From Deltaproteobacteria bacterium (GTDB taxonomy: Bacteria > Myxococcota_A > UBA796 > SXON01), in NCBI GenBank assembly GCA_947445035.1, contig CANFCK010000012.1, positions 1-64,000 of the forward strand: a stretch of DNA of 64,000 bases, in the 5' to 3' direction. A program made the position numbers and the translations under genes. Under the pieces are notes generated by a model. That model did not search any database. It was not told the DNA's origin and saw nothing but the letters and a program-made list of their open reading frames with translations. The stretch's first letter is position 1, and each line of letters opens with the position of its first letter. This document shows positions 53,002 through 62,544 of this stretch, in pieces.

Positions 53002-54477
53002 CTATTCCATGCGGTAGTTGGGGGCTTCCTTGGTGATGATCACGTCGTGGACGTGGCTTTCACGCAGGCCGGCCGCCGTCATGCGCACGAACCGCGCCTT
53101 CTCCTTCATCTCGGCGAGGGTGGCGCAGCCGGTGTACCCCATCGCCGCGCGTAGCCCCCCGACCAGCTGCTCGACGGTGTCCCCGACGGGGCCTTTGTAG
53201 GGCACGCGACCGACGATGCCCTCGGGGACCAGCTTGCGGGTCTCGGCCTCCGGGTCGCCGGCGGCGTCCTGGAAGTACCGATCCGAGCTGCCGGCCTTCA
53301 TGGCCTCGACGCTGCCCATTCCGCGGTAGCTCTTGTACTGGCGCCCCTGGTAAAGCACGACCTCCCCAGGCGCTTCTTCACTCCCAGCGAAGAGGGAGCC
53401 GGCCATCACCACGTCGGCGCCGGCTGCAACGGCCTTGGCCACGTCGCCGGAGAACTTCACACCACCATCCGCGATGATCGGCACGTTGTGACGGGCGGCG
53501 GCGCGGGCACACTCCGCGATTGCAGTGAGCTGGGGGACCCCGACGCCGGCAACAACCCGCGTGGTGCAGATTGACCCGGGGCCGATCCCGACCTTGACGG
53601 CGTCGGCGCCAGCCGCGATGCACGCCTCGGTCGCGTCGAAGGTCGCGACGTTCCCGACAATGATCTGGAGCGCGGGCCAAGCTTTGCGCACCGCCCGCAT
53701 CGCGCGGAGCACACCCTCGCTGTGGCCGTGGGCGGTGTCGATCACGATCACGTCGACGCCCGCTTCCACCAAGGCCGCAACGCGCTCATCGCGGTCACCA
53801 CCGACCCCCACCGCCGCCCCACATCGGAGCCGGCCCCGGGCATCGCGTACCGCCAGCGGGTGGCGCGTCGTCGCTTCCACATCCTTGAAGGTGATGAGCC
53901 CGTGCAGGTGGCGGTGCTCGTCGACGACCAGCAACTTCTCGACCCGATGTTCCTGCATCAGGTCGCGGGCGGTTTCCAGCCCGGTGCCGGGGGGACAGGT
54001 CACCAAACCCTCGGCGGTCATGGTGTTGCGGACGGGCTGGTCCAACTGCCGTTCGTACCGGAGGTCGCGATTGGTGAGGATGCCGACGACGCGCCCGTTC
54101 TCCACGATCGGAAGGCCGTTGACGCTGTGTTCCCGCATCAGCTCGCGCGCGCGCCGGAGCGGTGCATCGGGGCCCAGGGTGATGGGGTCGACGATCACGC
54201 CGGTCATCGCCTTTTTCACCTTCCGCACCTCGGCCGCCTGGCTCGCCGAGCTCATGTTCTTGTGCAGGATCCCCATGCCGCCGAGTCGAGCCATGCCGAT
54301 CGCCATCTCGGCCTGGGTGACTGTGTCCATCGCGGCGCTGAGGATTGGGACGTTCAGAAGGAGGGAACGCGTGAGGTGCGTCGTGATGTCTGCATCGCGC
54401 GGAAGCAGGGTCGAGTGCCCGGGAACCAGCAGCACGTCGTCGAACGTCAGGGCCAGAGGCGGGTCTGGGAGCAGCAT
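53002..54477 (-). CDS. guaB: Inosine-5'-monophosphate dehydrogenase
   Basis: A 491-residue cytosolic enzyme oxidising IMP to XMP, the committed step to GMP. It has N-terminal [20 protein letters not shown], two CBS domains at ~95-205, the catalytic loop [17 protein letters not shown] with the active-site cysteine, and the flap region [20 protein letters not shown]. The start at 54477 ([12 protein letters not shown]) gives family length; the long frame upstream is a GC artefact. A TAGGTT hexamer ten bases upstream suggests a short leader. It is divergent from a PilZ gene and followed by scoA. Confidence 0.96.
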   Translation of the reverse strand: MLLPDPPLALTFDDVLLVPGHSTLLPRDADITTHLTRSLLLNVPILSAAMDTVTQAEMAIGMARLGGMGILHKNMSSASQAAEVRKVKKAMTGVIVDPITLGPDAPLRRARELMREHSVNGLPIVENGRVVGILTNRDLRYERQLDQPVRNTMTAEGLVTCPPGTGLETARDLMQEHRVEKLLVVDEHRHLHGLITFKDVEATTRHPLAVRDARGRLRCGAAVGVGGDRDERVAALVEAGVDVIVIDTAHGHSEGVLRAMRAVRKAWPALQIIVGNVATFDATEACIAAGADAVKVGIGPGSICTTRVVAGVGVPQLTAIAECARAAARHNVPIIADGGVKFSGDVAKAVAAGADVVMAGSLFAGSEEAPGEVVLYQGRQYKSYRGMGSVEAMKAGSSDRYFQDAAGDPEAETRKLVPEGIVGRVPYKGPVGDTVEQLVGGLRAAMGYTGCATLAEMKEKARFVRMTAAGLRESHVHDVIITKEAPNYRME

Positions 54478-54567
54478 CCACGGGACTAACCTAAAGAAGC
54501 CCGACCCCGCGTCGATGGCTGCTGCACTTTTGATTTTTGGCTTTGCGCGCGCTGGGATACGCTGACT

Positions 54568-55563
54568 GTGACCGGGCAGTCTTTGCACCTCCAGGAAACA
54601 ACCCGAGCCGCGCCGCACCCGAGCCTTCCGGACCTCTTCGCCCTCGCCGCGAGGCGACGGGCGCCCCTCGAAGTCGCCACGTCGAAGGCTTCGGCACCCA
54701 TCGCGGTTGTGGCATCCGAGGGCGACGCCGGGTGCCTGCGCGTCGATGTCATCCTGCCCGCCCTCACCGACGATCTTGCCGAGGGGCCGGTGTCGTGCAC
54801 CCTCGAACTCGACGGCCGACGGTGGGCGTTCGACGCCGAGGTGGTGCGTCACGCTGGGCAGATCACGCTCTCGCGCGCACGTCGGCTGCGCGCTGCGCAG
54901 CGGCGGACGAGCCCGCGAATTTCCGTTCCTCACGGCACCACGGTCCTTTTTTCGGAAGGCGACCGCGTTTTTCGCCGGGAGATCGTCGACCTTGGCGCCT
55001 CCGGGCTGGGCGTGCAGTATGTCGGTCACGACGGAGAACCCGCCGAAGGCACGATGCTCGCCCAGGTCCGATTCGCCCTGCCGCTCGGGGCCGCGATCAC
55101 CGCGGCCGCCGCCGTCCGACACGTGCGCCCGGCCGCCCCAGGAGGCCCGCCGATCGCCGGGATGGAACTGCTGGGGCTGGGCGAGGCGGACTCCAAACGG
55201 CTCGACGCCTGGGTGAGGGGCCTCACGCGGACACGCAAGCGGGAGGAGGCGGTTCGAAACGCCGCCGTCTTCGCCCAAACCTCGGTCCGGCTTTCGGATG
55301 GCCGCAACCGCCCCGCGACCGCATTGGACACGGACGGCGCCACGATCGCGCTGGAAGAACCCGACCGGGACCTCGCGCAGAACAGCGTCCTGCCGGTGGT
55401 CGAGGTCCGTCAGAACTCGGTCTTGGTGGTCTCCCTGCGGGCACAGATTGCGGACATCGTCACTCATCGCGCTCGTCCGCTGCAGGCCAGGCTCGCCTGG
55501 CTCGACGTCCGGCCCGAGCAGTTGGGCCGGCTGAGCCGGCTGCTGCACCGACTGCGCGACTGA
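54568..55563 (+). CDS. PilZ-domain protein (tandem), c-di-GMP responsive
   Basis: A 331-residue cytoplasmic protein. The central PilZ domain has RRTSPRISV (RxxxR switch) at ~113-121 followed by [15 protein letters not shown], where the usual D/NxSxxG serine is replaced by glycine. The C-terminal part (~220-331) may be a second, degenerate PilZ ([20 protein letters not shown]). Such proteins bind cyclic di-GMP and modulate motility or exopolysaccharide. The start is a GTG at 54568, with TACGCT four bases upstream. It is paired with the next PilZ gene. Confidence 0.8.
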   Translation: MTGQSLHLQETTRAAPHPSLPDLFALAARRRAPLEVATSKASAPIAVVASEGDAGCLRVDVILPALTDDLAEGPVSCTLELDGRRWAFDAEVVRHAGQITLSRARRLRAAQRRTSPRISVPHGTTVLFSEGDRVFRREIVDLGASGLGVQYVGHDGEPAEGTMLAQVRFALPLGAAITAAAAVRHVRPAAPGGPPIAGMELLGLGEADSKRLDAWVRGLTRTRKREEAVRNAAVFAQTSVRLSDGRNRPATALDTDGATIALEEPDRDLAQNSVLPVVEVRQNSVLVVSLRAQIADIVTHRARPLQARLAWLDVRPEQLGRLSRLLHRLRD

Positions 55564-55590
55564 TTCCCTACACATAGGCCGGGCGCGGCC

Positions 55591-55596
55591 GATAAT
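55591..55596 (+). promoter_or_regulatory. -10-like hexamer upstream of the second PilZ gene
   Basis: GATAAT ends six bases before the GTG at 55603, predicting a leaderless mRNA. No matching -35 was found. Confidence 0.35.
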
Positions 55597-55602
55597 ACCA
55601 GG

Positions 55603-56583
55603 GTGCAGCGCCCCCCGAGCCGCAACCTCGATCCGCTGCTCCGTGCCGCCACGGAGGCGGGCACGCCCGTTCGCCTTTTCCTCGGCGACGGTGGCAAGGG
55701 CTTTGTCTCCGCGGTGCTCGGTATGGACGACGGCCGGCTCCTGCTCGCGCCGGTGCGCCCCGCGCACGGCAACGTCGTGCTCGAGCGCCTCATGGGGCCG
55801 GTGCGGCTGGAGCTGATGATCTCGGGCATGCCCCACGGAGCGACCACCAAGGTCTGTGCCGTGACCAGCGAGGGCGTCCTGGTGGCCCTTCCTGCGGAGC
55901 TGGAGCGAATCCAGCGGCGCCGGTACTTCCGCATGCGGGCCCCGGCGGGGACCACTGCCCGGGTAGAACTGACCGACGGCGTCCGCGTCCGCGAGCTCTT
56001 GGACATCAGCGGCGGCGGGTGCGCGTTTGTGGCCCAGAGTGGCGACGACGAGCTTGCTGACGGCGTGGCGGTGGCGCAGGTGCAGTTCCCGCTCGGGGAC
56101 GAGCGCCGCTTCGTCGGTCAAGGCATCGTCCGTCGAGCCAGTCGGCGTGACGGAGCCTGGGGCCGCGAGTCGGTCATGGGCATCGAGTTCGTCGGGCTGC
56201 CGGCACGGGAACGCTACCAGCTCATCGCCTGGGTGACCGAGCAGGAGCGGGCGGAGCTACGGGCGCGAAGCCTCTCCACGACTCGGCTCGTGGCCGACGT
56301 GATGGTCCTGCTGCACGACGAGGAGAACCTCGTCAGGATGCGACGCGGCGCCGGCTTGTCGCCGCGCTCGGTCCGAGTCGTGGTCTTCGACGACGAGCTC
56401 AGCATGACGCCGGGGGCGACGCACCCGCAGCTTGAGCTTCGTGTCGCGGGCGACCAGCTCTTCCGCTCGTCAGCCCGAATCGAGCGACTCGACGCGGTCA
56501 ACGGAGCCTCGATTGCGACGCTCGCGTTCATCGAGCTGGCGGCCGACGCGCGGCAGCGGCTGCTGGATATCCTGAGGCGCTGA
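55603..56583 (+). CDS. YcgR-like PilZ-domain protein, c-di-GMP responsive
   Basis: A 326-residue protein. The N-terminal ~90 residues resemble a YcgR-N flagellar-brake-type module ([20 protein letters not shown]). A canonical PilZ domain follows with [12 protein letters not shown] and [12 protein letters not shown] (DxSxxG intact), ending near [20 protein letters not shown]. The C-terminal ~100 residues are unassigned beta/alpha. Start is a GTG with GATAAT six bases upstream. It is the more canonical of the two neighbouring PilZ proteins. Its target could be the motility machinery or polysaccharide synthesis; this is inference. Confidence 0.82.
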   Translation: MQRPPSRNLDPLLRAATEAGTPVRLFLGDGGKGFVSAVLGMDDGRLLLAPVRPAHGNVVLERLMGPVRLELMISGMPHGATTKVCAVTSEGVLVALPAELERIQRRRYFRMRAPAGTTARVELTDGVRVRELLDISGGGCAFVAQSGDDELADGVAVAQVQFPLGDERRFVGQGIVRRASRRDGAWGRESVMGIEFVGLPARERYQLIAWVTEQERAELRARSLSTTRLVADVMVLLHDEENLVRMRRGAGLSPRSVRVVVFDDELSMTPGATHPQLELRVAGDQLFRSSARIERLDAVNGASIATLAFIELAADARQRLLDILRR

Positions 56584-56592
56584 GCGCTTCGG

Positions 56593-56608
56593 GGGTGCGG
56601 GAGCACCC
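56593..56608. terminator. Possible bidirectional hairpin between convergent genes
   Basis: GGGTGC-GGGA-GCACCC forms a perfect six-base-pair stem ten bases after the PilZ stop, in the 106-base gap facing the HDOD-GGDEF gene. No T-run follows, so it is a weak candidate terminator. Confidence 0.3.
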
Positions 56609-56689
56609 GGCGCCCTGGGTAAGATGCGGCGTCAGCTGCGCCCCCAATGACCGGATCAGCCCGGCTACCGCGAGCCCCGGGACCGACCC

Positions 56690-58219
56690 TCAGCGAACCA
56701 AGCCACCTACCGTGACGCGGTTGCGGCCGTTCTGCTTGCTCTCGTACAGCGCCTTGTCGGACACGTCGGTGAGCACCGCGACCAACCGTTCCACATCCAC
56801 GGCCTGACCCGAACCCATGAACGTAGCGACTCCGAATGACGCGGTCACCCGAACCGGGCCCTTGGCCGTCGTGACGGATGCACGCGCGATAGCCTCCCGC
56901 AGGCGCTCGGCCGCGGCCAGGGCTTGGTGCGCGTCGGTGTCCGGAAGCACGACTGCGAGCTCCTCCCCACCAAGGCGTGCCTTCAGGTCGGCGTCGTGAG
57001 AGCTGCCTAGGATTGCCGCCGCCGTCGAACGAAGCACGGCATCACCGGCAGGGTGGCCGTAGTTGTCATTGACCAGCTTGAACTTGTCGACGTCCACCAT
57101 CACCAGCGACAGGGGCTTCCCCGTAGCCGCGGCGCGGGTGAGCAACTCGCGGAAGACCTTGTCGTAGTGCCGGCGATTGCAGAGCCCGGTGAGCGGGTCG
57201 AAGAACGCCAGGCGCGCCAGCTCGGCGTTGGCGCCGGCGAGCTCCTCCATGAGCATCTCCTTTTCCATCAGCGCGGCTTCGAGGCGATTGGTAATCTCCT
57301 CGTAGCTCATGTTCATCTGCACGAGGGTGCGGTTGGCTTCGGCCAGGATGTTCGCGAACGGCGCTTGCTTGGATACCCGCATGCCGAGGCCAGCCGCAGC
57401 CGCCTCGATTTCACCGGGAAGCGCATCAAGGAGCGTGTCGATGGCGCGCTCTTCGAGTTTGTAGGCCTCCTTGAGACCGGCGCGCACCGCGGCCAACGCC
57501 GCGGCCGTCTTGCAGGCGAGCAGCGCCGCGATGTTGTCGGCGTGGAAGGCGACGTACGCGAGTTCGCGCGAGGCGAGACCACACTTTTCCGGACAATGGT
57601 GGTTGGCCAGCGCGTCGACGAGCGCCGCCGGAAGGCTCCACCGGTCGCCGAGAAGCTTCGATATCCCGTCGTGGGTCATGCCGAACAGTGTGAGCTCGGT
57701 CTGCCGACGCGCCTCGGGCAGTTGCAGGCGCCACTCGGACCATTGGCCCGCCGGGGAGCGATTCGACCGGACCAGCGCCAGGACGCCGAAGTCCTGAAGC
57801 AGGCCGATGGTGAACGCCTCCTCCGGGGATACCTTTCCGGTCACCCGAGCGATCGCGCGGGCCGCGACCGCACGGCGAAGACAGTCTTCCCAGAAGATTT
57901 CGAGATCCGGGCCGCGGAGACCCGAGTTGCGAACCGAGTCGCGCACCGCGAAACAGATGGCCAGATTGCGCAGGGCGCGGATGCCAAGCAACGTTACCGC
58001 ACGCGCCGCCGCGGTCACAGGCTGCTTCAGCCCGTAAAAAGGCGAGTTGACCGTCCGGAGAAGCTCCGCCGTGAACACCGGGTCCGACGCGACACACGCC
58101 CCGAGTCTGTCGGAAGTGACGTCCGGATCGGAGGCCAGCCGGACCACACGTGCGATAGCCGCCGGCGGGGACGGAAAGTCCGCGGGGTTGAGGCTTAGGT
58201 GTGCACCGGCATCGAGCAT
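56690..58219 (-). CDS. HDOD-GGDEF signalling protein (diguanylate cyclase)
   Basis: A 509-residue cytoplasmic protein. An HDOD domain lies at ~10-210 (FTAELLRTVNSPFYGLKQPV, EEAFTIGLLQDFGVLALVRS, ALANHHCPEKC). A helical linker (~275-345, coiled coil EITNRLEAALMEKEMLMEEL) follows, and then a GGDEF domain at ~345-505 with FFDPLTGLCNRRHYDKVFRE and the active-site motif ARLGGEELAVVLPDTD, predicted functional. The inhibitory I-site RxxD is not seen (HDAD at that position). AGGAGG five bases before the ATG at 58219 fixes the start. Together with two PilZ genes it forms a local cyclic di-GMP module. Confidence 0.9.
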   Translation of the reverse strand: MLDAGAHLSLNPADFPSPPAAIARVVRLASDPDVTSDRLGACVASDPVFTAELLRTVNSPFYGLKQPVTAAARAVTLLGIRALRNLAICFAVRDSVRNSGLRGPDLEIFWEDCLRRAVAARAIARVTGKVSPEEAFTIGLLQDFGVLALVRSNRSPAGQWSEWRLQLPEARRQTELTLFGMTHDGISKLLGDRWSLPAALVDALANHHCPEKCGLASRELAYVAFHADNIAALLACKTAAALAAVRAGLKEAYKLEERAIDTLLDALPGEIEAAAAGLGMRVSKQAPFANILAEANRTLVQMNMSYEEITNRLEAALMEKEMLMEELAGANAELARLAFFDPLTGLCNRRHYDKVFRELLTRAAATGKPLSLVMVDVDKFKLVNDNYGHPAGDAVLRSTAAAILGSSHDADLKARLGGEELAVVLPDTDAHQALAAAERLREAIARASVTTAKGPVRVTASFGVATFMGSGQAVDVERLVAVLTDVSDKALYESKQNGRNRVTVGGLVR

Positions 58220-58331
58220 GGACCCTCCTGGTCGTCCAAAGCTAAACGGATCGCAAGCGGACGACTTGAGGTCCTGCGTCGCCCGACCTGTGGCCGATTG
58301 TCGCACTCGTTTCTCCCGCCCCGACAGGGAG

Positions 58332-58360
58332 TTGACATCCTCCGTGATCCCGCGTAGAAC
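58332..58360 (+). promoter_or_regulatory. Strong sigma70-like promoter
   Basis: A consensus TTGACA (58332-58337), a 17-base spacer and TAGAAC (58355-58360). The predicted start near 58367 leaves a ~16-base leader with GGAG before the ATG at 58383. This is the best -35/-10 match in the window. Confidence 0.65.
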
Positions 58361-58382
58361 CGGACGCCAATCTGGAGCCAAA

Positions 58383-59246
58383 ATGGTCACTCTTCTCGCC
58401 CTCCTCGTCCTCGGTTGTGCCAAGCCCGTCGGCACCTACACTGTCGCCCAGGCACCCATCGCACCTGTCGCCTCCGAAACCGTGGGCACCCTCAAAGCTG
58501 AGGCCGAGGCTGCGTGGTCCAACCGCGGCGACAAGGCGCAACTCCAGGTTGCACTCCAGAAGTACGAGGGGCTCTACGCCACCAACCCCAACGACCGCGA
58601 TGTGGCGATGCACCTGTTGCGGGGCTGGTACTTCCTGGGTGATGGGCACGAGACCGAGAAAGACGCCAAGCTGGCCGCTTGGTCCACAGCGATCGAGTGG
58701 GGCAAGAAGTGCCTCGCGATCAACACCGAGTTCACCGCGCTTCTCGGCAAGGGCGACGAGACCGAGGCGACGGCGGCCCGCGCGTTCGGTCAGAGCGATG
58801 TGCCCTGCCTGTACTGGACCAGCTCGTCGCTCGGCAAGTGGGCGAAGCTCTCCGGCATCGGGACGACGCTGAAGTACCTCCCCACGGTCAAGGCCTACAT
58901 GACCCGCGTGGGCGAGCTTGAGCCGACCTACTACTACTCCGGCCCGGACCGCTACTGGGGCGCCTACTACGCGGCGATTCCCAGCTTCGCCGGACAGGAC
59001 CTCGGCAAGTCGAAGGATCACTTCGACAAGGCCCTCGCCACCTACCCCGACTTCTTGGGCACCCATGTGCTGCTGGCCGGCGAGTGGGCGGTGAAGAAGC
59101 AGGACAAGGCCACCTTCGAGAAGGAGCTCAACTGGGTGCTTCAGGCCCCCGTCGATCGGCTCCCCGACGTTCGCCCCGAGATGGAGGCCTCCCAGCGTCA
59201 GGCCGCCGCGCTCTTGGCCGCCCAGGGCGACCTGTTCGCGAACTGA
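58383..59246 (+). CDS. TatT-like TPR lipoprotein (TRAP-T component family)
   Basis: A 287-residue lipoprotein with lipobox LVLGC (cysteine at 12). The mature part is all helical, with TPR-like repeats (LQVALQKYEGLYATNPNDRD, AMHLLRGWYFLGDGHETEKD) and the YYYSGPDRYWGAYYAAIPSF segment typical of the TatT family, trimeric periplasmic proteins linked to some TRAP transporters. No TRAP permease or binding protein is present nearby, so its role here may differ. Transcription is from the strong promoter upstream, probably continuing into the hydrolase gene seven bases on. Confidence 0.78.
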   Translation: MVTLLALLVLGCAKPVGTYTVAQAPIAPVASETVGTLKAEAEAAWSNRGDKAQLQVALQKYEGLYATNPNDRDVAMHLLRGWYFLGDGHETEKDAKLAAWSTAIEWGKKCLAINTEFTALLGKGDETEATAARAFGQSDVPCLYWTSSSLGKWAKLSGIGTTLKYLPTVKAYMTRVGELEPTYYYSGPDRYWGAYYAAIPSFAGQDLGKSKDHFDKALATYPDFLGTHVLLAGEWAVKKQDKATFEKELNWVLQAPVDRLPDVRPEMEASQRQAAALLAAQGDLFAN

Positions 59247-59252
59247 ACCTCG

Positions 59253-60035
59253 ATGTCCTCTCGTTTCGTCGACTCCCCCGATGGCACTCGGATCCACGTC
59301 GTCACCAGCGGTGACGGCGACAAGGACGTGCTCATCCTCGGCGGCCTCGCCGAGCACGCGGGTCGCTATGATCACGTCGCCGCCGCATTCATCGAGAAGG
59401 GCGCGCGCGTTCACCGGATGGAGCTGCGCGGTCACGGGAACTCTGGGGGCCGCCGTAGCCACGTGCTGAACTGGGGTGAGTATCGGGAGGACGCGGTGGC
59501 GGTGGCGGCCACCGTGCGACCGGGGTGGTGTCTTTTTGCGCACAGCATGGGGGGCCTCGTGGCCCTCGATGCCGTGGCGGAGGGACTGCGACCGTCACGC
59601 TTGGCACTCTCCAACCCGCTGTGCGGCGTCAAGATGAAGGTGCCGGCGTGGAAGTCGGCCGTCGGTCGGGGTTTGTCACGCTTGTGGCCGTCGCTCGCGC
59701 TCACCAACGAGCTGGACCCAGCGCATCTCAGCCGCGACGTCACCATCGGGCAGGCCTACGTCTCCGACCCCGACGTCTACAGGAAGGTCACGGCACGCTG
59801 GTTCACCGAGATGACCGCCGCCCAGGCCCGGGTCGCGTCCATGGGCGCCGCGCCAATGCCAGTGTGCTTCTTCTTGTCCGAGTCCGACCCGATCACCGAC
59901 GCCGCGCAAAGTCGGCGCGTGGCGACGCGCATCGGTGGCACGGTACGGGAACAGCCCGGCATGCTGCACGAGCTGGTCAACGAGCTGGGCAAAGACGCGC
60001 TGATCGCCGACCTCGGGGGTTGGCTCCTCGACTGA
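59253..60035 (+). CDS. Alpha/beta hydrolase, monoacylglycerol-lipase-like
   Basis: A 260-residue cytoplasmic hydrolase. The nucleophile elbow is LFAHSMGGLVALDAV (Ser near 95), the acid lies in FFLSESDPITDAA and the histidine in GMLHELVNELG. An ELRGHGNSGGRRSHVLNW oxyanion/loop segment near residue 55 matches the serine aminopeptidase S33/monoglyceride-lipase group. Substrate is probably a lysophospholipid or monoacylglycerol, but this is only family-based. It follows the TatT-like gene by six bases. Confidence 0.86.
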   Translation: MSSRFVDSPDGTRIHVVTSGDGDKDVLILGGLAEHAGRYDHVAAAFIEKGARVHRMELRGHGNSGGRRSHVLNWGEYREDAVAVAATVRPGWCLFAHSMGGLVALDAVAEGLRPSRLALSNPLCGVKMKVPAWKSAVGRGLSRLWPSLALTNELDPAHLSRDVTIGQAYVSDPDVYRKVTARWFTEMTAAQARVASMGAAPMPVCFFLSESDPITDAAQSRRVATRIGGTVREQPGMLHELVNELGKDALIADLGGWLLD

Positions 60036-60047
60036 TCGCGATACGCT
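60020..60047 (+). promoter_or_regulatory. Leaderless-type promoter for pyrE
   Basis: TTGGCT (60020-60025) and TACGCT (60042-60047) are spaced by 16 bases; the ATG follows seven bases later at 60055. The -35 lies inside the end of the hydrolase gene. Confidence 0.45.
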
Positions 60048-60054
60048 GCGGCCG

Positions 60055-60594
60055 ATGCGCGCCCGCCTGATCGAACTGCTCCGCGAGAAGTCTTACCGCC
60101 GCATGCGGGTGGTGCTGGCGTCCGGCCGGGAATCCGACTTCTACGTCGATGCGCGGCAGACGACCCTGCACGCCGAGGGTAGCCACATCATCGGCACGCT
60201 GATCCACGAGGCGCTGGATGCCAGCGTGGTGGGCATCGGCGGGCTGACCATGGGCGCCGACCCGATTGCCAGCGCGGTCGCGACCGTATCGTGGGCGCGC
60301 GGTCGACCGGTGCACGCGTTCATCGTTCGCAAGGAGCCCAAGGGCCACGGGACGCAAACCTGGGTGGAGGGGCTCGCCAACCTGCCGAAGGGCTCGCCGG
60401 TGGCGATCGTCGAGGACACGTGCACCACCGGAGGGTCGTTGCTCAAGGCTGTCGATCGGGCCGAGGCGGATGGGCTCCGGGTGGTGCAGTGCTTCACGGT
60501 GGTGGATCGTGATGAGGGCGCTGCCGACGCGCTCGCAGCGCGGGGCTTCACGCTCAACGTGCTGGTGCGGCGGGCCGAGTTGGAGTCGGCGTGA
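60055..60594 (+). CDS. pyrE: Orotate phosphoribosyltransferase
   Basis: A 179-residue cytosolic enzyme that joins orotate and PRPP to make OMP in pyrimidine synthesis. The PRPP-binding signature VAIVEDTCTTGGSLLKAVDR, the N-terminal LASGRESDFYVDARQ and the loop FIVRKEPKGHGTQTWVEG (containing the catalytic lysine) are intact. Length is in the short bacterial class. Its stop overlaps the next gene's GTG start by two bases. Together with pyrH this gives two pyrimidine genes in the window. Confidence 0.95.
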   Translation: MRARLIELLREKSYRRMRVVLASGRESDFYVDARQTTLHAEGSHIIGTLIHEALDASVVGIGGLTMGADPIASAVATVSWARGRPVHAFIVRKEPKGHGTQTWVEGLANLPKGSPVAIVEDTCTTGGSLLKAVDRAEADGLRVVQCFTVVDRDEGAADALAARGFTLNVLVRRAELESA

Positions 60595-61130
60595 GCACGA
60601 TGCTCGCGCTTGCGCTGCTGGCGGGAGCCGCCTTCGCCGGCGAGCAGGCCGACCGCCGCGCCTACGAGCGCGAGGTGGCGGCGGCGACAGCGGAGCTGAA
60701 GCTCTACGACGGCTGGTATACGGCGTTGCAGTTGCGGGGAACGCTGCGGACGTCCGAGCTCACCGCCGCGCAGGGGGCCCGAATGCACCTTTTGACCGAC
60801 GGCGCCGGGACAGGACCGCCCGCCCCCGACGGCATCGAAGTGCTGCTGGCCGCGAGCAGCCAGTTTCCCAAAGAGCTGACGCTGGCTGCCGATGGCACGA
60901 CGCCGTGGACGCTCACCCTCCGGGCGGGCACCAAGGCTTGCGACGCGCCGGTCGAGGTCCGATTCATCAAGAAGCCGACGCCAACCGACCGAACGCTGTA
61001 CCCACACCTCACCGATTGGGACCGGGTGTACGTCGTCCGTTGGGCGTCGGACGCCTGCGGCGGCAACGCCCCCGACGGCCTGTCCGTCCACGGCCGCCGC
61101 GGGGCGGGGAGCCTGGCGTGGCCACGTTAG
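60591..61130 (+). CDS. Secreted protein of unknown function
   Basis: A 179-residue protein. The GTG at 60591 overlaps the pyrE stop (an ATG at 60600 is also possible). The signal peptide is short (MLALALLAGAAFAG). The mature part has an N-terminal helix (RRAYEREVAAATAELKLYDG) and a beta domain (PWTLTLRAGTKACDAPVEVR) with two cysteines. No family is recognised. It is coupled to pyrE and four bases before the Xaa-Pro peptidase gene, but a functional link is not evident. Confidence 0.65.
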   Translation: MSTMLALALLAGAAFAGEQADRRAYEREVAAATAELKLYDGWYTALQLRGTLRTSELTAAQGARMHLLTDGAGTGPPAPDGIEVLLAASSQFPKELTLAADGTTPWTLTLRAGTKACDAPVEVRFIKKPTPTDRTLYPHLTDWDRVYVVRWASDACGGNAPDGLSVHGRRGAGSLAWPR

Positions 61131-61134
61131 CGCC

Positions 61135-62544
61135 ATGACGTACGCCAACCACGCCGCGCGCCGCCGGACTCTCTGCGCGCAGCTCGGCGCCCCGGTGCTC
61201 TTGGCCAACAACGGTGTGCGCGTGCGGAACTTACCGCTCAACACCCTCCCTTTTCGCGCCGACAGCACCTTTTTGTACTACACCGGGTGCACCGAGCCGG
61301 GCGCCTTTGCGCTACTGGTCGACGGGCACTGCACCCTGTTCCTGCACCCCACCGAGCGGGGGGACGAGCTGTGGCACGGTCCCATGCCGACGATGGGCGA
61401 GCGACGGCAACGCCTCGGCGCCGACGCCGTGCGCCCGGTTTTCGAGTTGGACGCGGCCACCGCCCCGCACCTCGGCCGGCTCGTTGCCCTGGCCGTGCCG
61501 GACGCGGCGGTCACGGCCCGCCTCGCAGTGATCATCGGCCGCGGCCTCGCGTATCCAGGCACGCCCGGGCCCGACGCGCTGGTCGATGCCGTGATCCGCC
61601 AGCGCCGCACCCGCGACCCCTGGGAGCTCGACCAGATGCGGCTTGCAGCGGCGATGACCGCAAGCGCCCACCATGCGGCAATGGTCGCGACACGCCCAGG
61701 GGTGCACGAGCGTGAACTGGCGGCCTTTTTCGACGCGGTGATTGCGGCGCGCGGCGGGACCACGGCGTACCGTTCGATCGTGACGGTCCGGGGCGAGGTG
61801 CTCCACAAGCCCGACTACGACCAGGTGCTCGCCGATGGCGACCTGTTGCTTCTGGACGGCGGCGCGGAGGTGCCGAGCGGCTACGCCAGCGACGTGACCC
61901 GGACCTGGCCGGTGAACGGGCGGTTCACGGGAAGGCAGCAAGCCGCCTATGAGCTTGTTCTCGCCGCGCAGGAAGTGGGCATCGTCCGCTGCCGGGTGGG
62001 CACCCGGTACCGGGACATCCATTGGGAGGCCACGCGGGTTCTCGCCGCCGGCTTGGTCGAGATGGGGCTTTTGCGGGGCGCGGTGGACGGCCTGGTGGAG
62101 AGCGGCGCCACCGGGGTCTTCTTCCCGCACGGCGTCGGGCACCTCATCGGGCTTGACGTCCACGATCTGGAGAATTTCGGCGATCGTCCGGCCTACGCGC
62201 CCGGCCGGAACCGGCCGACCCAGTTTGGCGCGCGCTACCTGCGCATGGACCTGGACTTGGAGGCGAACATGGTGGTCACGGTCGAGCCTGGATTTTACGT
62301 CGTGCCCGCGATCCTTCGCGACCCCGAACTGCGGGACCGCTTTTCAGCGCAAGTCGACTTCGCCGCCGCCGAAAGCTGGATCGGCTTCGGCGGCATCCGG
62401 ATCGAAGACGACGTGCGCATTCGGCCCGCCGATGAGGGCGGCGGCGAGCCGGAGGTCCTCTCCGCCGCGATTCCCAAGTCGATCCCCGCGCTGCAAGCGC
62501 TCGTCGGTCGGGGCCGTAGCGCCTCGGAGAGGCTCTCCGCATGA
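61135..62544 (+). CDS. pepP: Xaa-Pro aminopeptidase (M24B family)
   Basis: A 469-residue cytosolic metallopeptidase that removes N-terminal residues before proline. It has an N-terminal creatinase-like domain (NTLPFRADSTFLYYTGCTEP) and a pita-bread catalytic domain whose five metal ligands are visible: two aspartates in LLLDGGAEVPSGYASDVTRT, histidine in FFPHGVGHLIGLDVHD, glutamates in VVTVEPGFYVV and FGGIRIEDDV. The ATG at 61135 gives normal length. Its stop overlaps the next gene by four bases. Confidence 0.93.
   Translation: MTYANHAARRRTLCAQLGAPVLLANNGVRVRNLPLNTLPFRADSTFLYYTGCTEPGAFALLVDGHCTLFLHPTERGDELWHGPMPTMGERRQRLGADAVRPVFELDAATAPHLGRLVALAVPDAAVTARLAVIIGRGLAYPGTPGPDALVDAVIRQRRTRDPWELDQMRLAAAMTASAHHAAMVATRPGVHERELAAFFDAVIAARGGTTAYRSIVTVRGEVLHKPDYDQVLADGDLLLLDGGAEVPSGYASDVTRTWPVNGRFTGRQQAAYELVLAAQEVGIVRCRVGTRYRDIHWEATRVLAAGLVEMGLLRGAVDGLVESGATGVFFPHGVGHLIGLDVHDLENFGDRPAYAPGRNRPTQFGARYLRMDLDLEANMVVTVEPGFYVVPAILRDPELRDRFSAQVDFAAAESWIGFGGIRIEDDVRIRPADEGGGEPEVLSAAIPKSIPALQALVGRGRSASERLSA

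Noticed and set aside
53002..56121. 1039-codon version of IMP dehydrogenase
   Set aside because: The extra N-terminal ~550 codons are antisense to the PilZ genes; the family start is at 54477.
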